A stretch of DNA of 64,000 nucleotides from Begonia masoniana. Its lineage: Eukaryota; Streptophyta; Magnoliopsida; Cucurbitales; Begoniaceae. Made by a program: the position numbers and the translations under genes. Under the pieces are notes generated by a model that was not told the DNA's origin, ran no database searches, and saw nothing but the letters and a program-made list of their open reading frames with translations. This document shows positions 60,140-64,000 of this stretch, one piece after another. The stretch is taken from contig CM039509.1 of NCBI GenBank assembly GCA_022432975.1, positions 25,203,432 to 25,267,431 on the forward strand, given 5' to 3'. Numbering within the stretch: position 1 is the first letter of the stretch; each line of letters begins with the position of its first letter.

Positions 60140-60479
60140 GCAAATGAACCATAACTTCGCCACAAAAGCTAACTCAAGAGTAGAGGTTTGGACTCAACAT
60201 ATATACTAGCTTAGACGATCTTCTGTAACTGATGTGGGATACACATAATTCTCACACCCTTTAAAGGCGACTACCTCAGTCGGCGATTTTAAAGGCGATT
60301 GCCTCAATCGGTGATCTATCGGATGTATTTTTACATCGACCCACAGAGGTTTGGCTCTGATATCAAATGATATGAGAACCCCTAACTCCACCACAAAAGC
60401 TAGCTCAAGAGTGGAGGTTTGGACCCAACATATATACTAGCCCAGGCGACCCTCTGGAACCAATGTAGGATTCACATCA
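60140..60479 (-). mobile_element. TRIM/SMART-like miniature LTR element, ~340 bp
   Basis: Two direct LTRs of about 107-111 bp (60140-60246 and 60369-60479) flank about 122 bp of non-coding internal sequence. A tRNA-iMet-like PBS (minus-strand TGATATCAGAGC at 60355-60366) lies next to the right LTR, whose ends read TGATATGAGA and TTCACATCA. Coding capacity is nil, so mobilisation would depend on other elements. The inner part repeats aaaggcgattgcctcaatcgg twice. Confidence 0.7.
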
Positions 60480-60526
60480 TTTTCAACCTAGAAAGGCTGG
60501 AGAAGAGGATGTCGAATAAGAGCTAC

Positions 60527-63178
60527 TGTAACACCCGAATTTTTTGGGTTTATGGGTTTTTAATTTTGGACCTCCGGTTTTTCGCTTTATGGTGTTTTAA
60601 ATTGTAAAAATTGTAAATTAAGTCCGTTTTACGAACGAGAAGTTTTACTAGGAATAAGTTTGAATATTTGGAGAAATAAGAAAATTTCGGAGAAACCAAA
60701 TCGATAGGCTAATTGACGAAATAAGTGAAGGATTTATAGGAAGGGTAAAAAGGTCAATTGGCAAGTTAATTTTTTTATAAAATCCAAAATATCCCCCCAC
60801 CCTTATTTCTTCTTCTTCCACAAACCAGAGCAATTCTTCCCCCCTCATTTGCGATTCCTTCTTCTCAGTGGCGTCTCCCTCTCGTGCGGCCAACGTTCTC
60901 TTCCGGAAACTAATTTTCTACCTCCATTTGCTTTGACAATCAAGCCCTAGGTTGATACGAGTACTCTAGATCGTTACTTTATCGATTTAGAGTTTGTGTA
61001 ATTTTAGGTTTTGGTTAGAAATTGATAGTTTTGGTGTATTAATGAGTGTTAATGGAAGATTAATAGTTATTGTTGATTGTTAGATTGAAAAATGGATATA
61101 TGATTGGATTTTGGTGTTTAGAAATACCGTTTTAATGTATATTAGAATTCCAAATTTCTGGGCTTCATCGCTAGGTTTAATTCGATAATTAGCTATGGAA
61201 TATTAAAGTAGACGTTATGGGTAACGTATGGATGCTTGAATCGTTGAAAGCGGATGTCGGATTATAGAGGAAATTGTGAATGAATATGTGCACGTAAGGT
61301 GCTCGATAGATTGCCAGAATGAAGTGAACTAGAATTTTAGGAAAAATTGCTTTAGCTAGAAGCTTCGTTTAGTTTTAGAATTCGTTTATTTAGGATCGAT
61401 TTTAACGCCCTTATTTGTGAAATGTATTAAGTGAACCAAGCTTTCGGACGGTGCTTGGCTTGCTAAGGACGCCAGGTAAGTGTGTGCGTAGGTTTCCGGC
61501 CCTTAAGACCCTACATCGTATTGATGCTAGGTTTTATGCGTCTCGATGGTGTTTTCATGATTTTGGGGTTCTAACGAGTTGGGTAGCCTAGGACGTGTGT
61601 TATTAGTGGTTGTTAGGTTCGTCTATGAGTTAAATACGTTTATGCACGTTATGAACTGTTTTGATGGTTGTTTTTAAGTGCATTTCCTTCATGCATCATG
61701 TTTTCTGTCTAAAGATATTTGAAATGTTTTCCATGCATGCTTTCGAGTAAACGAAGTAAAGTATGTAATGTTGAGTAAGGTTTGAGGATGAGTAGGGCAT
61801 AGGACACACATATGGCAACTCATGACAAAATGATATACCACATAAATGGCAACTCAGGGCAAGTGTGTGTCTACGAGGTAGACGGGGTCACCCCATAAAT
61901 GGTAACTCAGGGCAAGTTTGTGTCTACGGGGTAGACGGGGTTGTGCCTGTGACTACTCATGCCTAAATTTACTTTTCCATGTTATGTAACATAAGTAAGT
62001 GAAAATGAACGTGTTTTACGAAAAGTCATGCATTTACGTATATGTACATGTTAGTGCACTCCTTACTTAGTGTTAGGCTTAATGTTTAAATCGTATGATG
62101 TAAGTGAATAAGAGCAGCACAGTGAGATTACACGAGCTTGCTAGGATTATGGATGCGGTTGGAGGAGTACGACCATGGCGGCATCCTGGCAACATTGCTA
62201 GGGCGATTCCGACCGTGGTTAGTATGTGTTGGTGTTTATTTTGTTTAGAAGTGATTAAGAAAGTTTAAGTATGTGTATAGAAACGTGATGAGAGATTTTA
62301 TGGAAATGTCTATGTGTGTTGATGGAAAGGTTTATTAGAAAATGTATGAAAAGTCGAGTTTTTAAAGTATATGTTGTGGTAGTAGAACGTCTAGAATGTG
62401 AAGTCTTTATTTGATAAATATACTGGAATTGTTTGGATGTTTTTAAACTTGTATGGATATGCTCGGTTTTTAGAGCGATCAACGCAGTTTGTTTTCAAAA
62501 ATTTTAAATACATTTTCGGATGCGTTTTTTAGGGTTGAGGTATTTTATGTTTAGAAATATTTGATGCAAGTTTATGGGTGAAGTGTAGGTGAAAGAATGG
62601 ATGTGAAGTGATGAAATGAGGAAAAGTGGAAGGGAAGCGCGTTGGGGCGCGCGCAACAAGCGCGGTGCACGCCCCAGCCGATCGATCGACACCTTCTCTG
62701 GAGCGCAGGCGCGATCGGCAGAGAGCCTGCCGATCAATCGGCGCTCTACGCGCGCTCGCTGCGCGTAGCGACAGCGCGCCGCACCACTCGAGACCCAAAT
62801 GATTTTTTTAAAAAAATTGACTTGTCAAAACATGTTTCAACCGGACCTTTTACGATACTTTTTAAACGTATTTTACGAGCGATCCTCACGTATTTTAAGG
62901 GATTTTAAGGACCCAAAAACCTAGTCAACATTTTATCAAAAAATGGTTTTAGCCTCATTTTTAATGTTTTAAAAGTCGAATTATTTTACGCCCAAAATGT
63001 CTAAGTCAAAGTTAGACTCTAAAGGTTGATAAAGGTGGGTCAATTTTTTAAGTCCGTTTCTTTTAAAGTGTGATGGAAAAATGAAAAATTTTATGTAAGA
63101 ATACGAGGGCTTAGGTCGATGTTAAGTCGATGTCAAGTCATGTCCTGTGACGGCCCAGAGAGGGACTGAGTCGTTACA
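60527..63178 (+). repeat. 5' LTR of a plus-strand gypsy element (El-5), 2652 bp
   Basis: TGTAACACCCG start, GTCGTTACA end, followed by a tRNA-iMet PBS. Holds a duplicated block of about 52 bp at 61850-61955 (aaatggcaactcagggcaag, gtagacggggt) and a GC-rich palindromic cassette at 62640-62790. Family ends resemble El-1, but the body differs. Confidence 0.88.
62640..62790. repeat. GCGC/CCGATCGATCGG palindromic cassette in El-5 LTR
   Basis: Contains gccgatcgatcg, gcgcgatcggc, gccgatcaatcggcgc and nested gcgcgc words, with a ctctctgg-like word between them. It lies about 390-540 bp from the PBS end, the same relative region as the cassettes in El-2- and El-3-family LTRs. Confidence 0.75.
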
Positions 63179-63182
63179 GTTA

Positions 63183-63194
63183 TAGTATCAGAGC
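63183..63194 (+). other. El-5 primer-binding site (tRNA-iMet, one mismatch)
   Basis: TAGTATCAGAGC, four bases after the LTR. Confidence 0.85.
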
Positions 63195-63322
63195 CACGTG
63201 ATCGCAATCGTTTAGTTGATTACCTAACAATGCCACTCGCCACATGGAAGTGCTTCGCCAACTGTAAGTGTTTAAGTTTAAGTATGATTCATAGATGTTT
63301 ATATTGTTTTGTGTTGTCTAAC

Positions 63323-63414
63323 ATGCCTAGGGACAAGAAAATGTCGAGAGTACCTAAGCAACCCTGAGTGGATCCCATTAGCTAGTTTACAGACATAGTG
63401 CACAACAGTAGAAG
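63323..63414 (+). pseudogene. El-5 gag N-terminus, stopped and truncated
   Basis: ATG at 63323 opens MPRDKKMSRVPKQP and meets TGA at 63365-63367; reading continues as VDPIS. The coding region is then cut at 63415 by another LTR. Position after the PBS and the basic N-terminus fit gag, but it is too short for certain identification. Confidence 0.5.
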
Positions 63415-64000
63415 TGTAACACCCGACATTTCGGCCAGGTAATTTTCTGATCATTTTCATTGTCACCCCCCTCTTATTTAACCTTTATGATTTAAATTTA
63501 ATGTTAAGACAAATTTATTACAAGTTGAGTAAAACTAGGTTGGGTGGCAGTTTTGTAATTAAAATTGATGGATTGAGTATAAATAGGAAATGGAAACCTT
63601 AAACCTCATTTATTACCACTGTAGCCGACATTCCCTCTCGGCGATTTCTTCCCTTCCAAGTTCTTGCTCTCGGCTACCAGAACTTTCCTTTACCGACGGC
63701 TGGTTTCAGCTTGCCTTTCCTCTACGAATCCATATCCGAGGTATACATTGACATTGTGGCTATCTATTAGTTTGTTACCCTGTTCTCAGCTCGGCATTTG
63801 AGTTTCGGTCTTTATCAATGGTCGTGTGATATTAGAACATTGTGTTAACTGAGTGTGGTAACGTCATTTCCGAATCGATTCTGATCATTTAGAGTAATCA
63901 ACTCAGCTTCAATCGATGGTAGAACCTGTCCACCTATTTTTGGATTTCTGGCAACACGGGTATCAAACAGAGTATTTAGGAATGACTTTAGCTATTAGAG
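63415..64000 (+). repeat. LTR related to El-1 family, running off the window
   Basis: TGTAACACCCGACATT start matches the reverse complement of the El-1 LTR end at 8436. Later blocks (aaccttaaacctcatttat, ctgtagccgacat, tctcggcgatttc) match the El-1 LTR around 1320-1400. Only the first 586 bases are inside the window, so it could be a solo LTR or a whole element. Confidence 0.85.

Noticed and set aside
62504..62908. Arg/Ala-rich frames around 62504-62908.
   Set aside because: Produced by the GC-rich palindromic cassette of the El-5 LTR, in several frames at once.

Overview
The window is plant nuclear DNA, most likely from a eudicot. The evidence is a four-exon nuclear gene for the chloroplast envelope protein TIC21, a cinnamyl-alcohol-dehydrogenase (CAD) pseudogene, Cassandra-type 5S-bearing LTRs, and chromovirus LTR retrotransposons primed by initiator tRNA-Met. 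I cannot name the species. Roughly 85 percent of the window is transposon. Only one gene, TIC21, looks intact.

Layout. (1) 1-8436: a minus-strand Tekay/Del-like Ty3/gypsy element, El-1, with its left LTR cut by the window edge. (2) 8437-38125: a nest. The oldest layer, El-0, is a decayed gypsy element (8437-10509 and 37395 to about 38125). El-3 (10510-37389, TSD tattt) sits in the El-0 LTR. The left LTR of El-3 contains El-2 (10543-19542, TSD ttttg) and a solo LTR of the El-2 family (19769-22180, TSD ctacc). The El-3 interior contains El-4, a plus-strand CRM-like element (24206-30672), and an unrelated solo LTR (32312-33576, TSD atacc). (3) About 39090-47060: a decayed Helitron interrupted by a hAT transposon remnant (transposase 40254-45290). 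The hAT itself received two 5S-bearing Cassandra-like insertions and another El-2-family solo LTR (42548-44938, TSD tgttt). (4) 47542-48189: a fold-back Mutator-like MITE (9-bp TSD) ending 198 bp before the TIC21 start codon. (5) 48387-51090: TIC21. (6) 51275-54061: a minus-strand CAD pseudogene that has lost its central domain and carries a 2130-bp solo LTR in its last exon. (7) 55080-55923: a small hAT-type element (8-bp TSD) that has captured the 5' end of an acid phosphatase/vegetative-storage-protein gene. (8) 56144-60479: a probable small solo LTR, a fourth El-2-family LTR (57453-59980, TSD agcaa) and a cluster of about 110-bp TRIM/SMART-like LTRs. (9) 60527-64000: the 5' LTR and first codons of a plus-strand gypsy element, interrupted at 63415 by an LTR related to El-1 that runs off the window.

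The most unusual signal is a GC-rich palindromic cassette at the same place in the LTRs of several families, about 200-540 bp from the primer-binding-site end, so in the transcribed leader. Its unit sequence differs from copy to copy (GCAGCGAC-type, GGCGATCGATCGCC-type, GCCGATCGGTC-type, or GCGC-rich). In El-2-family LTRs it is followed by a conserved perfect stem-loop. Other signals worth following are the captured phosphatase fragment, the MITE at the TIC21 promoter, and the near-exclusive G:C to A:T origin of the nonsense codons in the dead elements.
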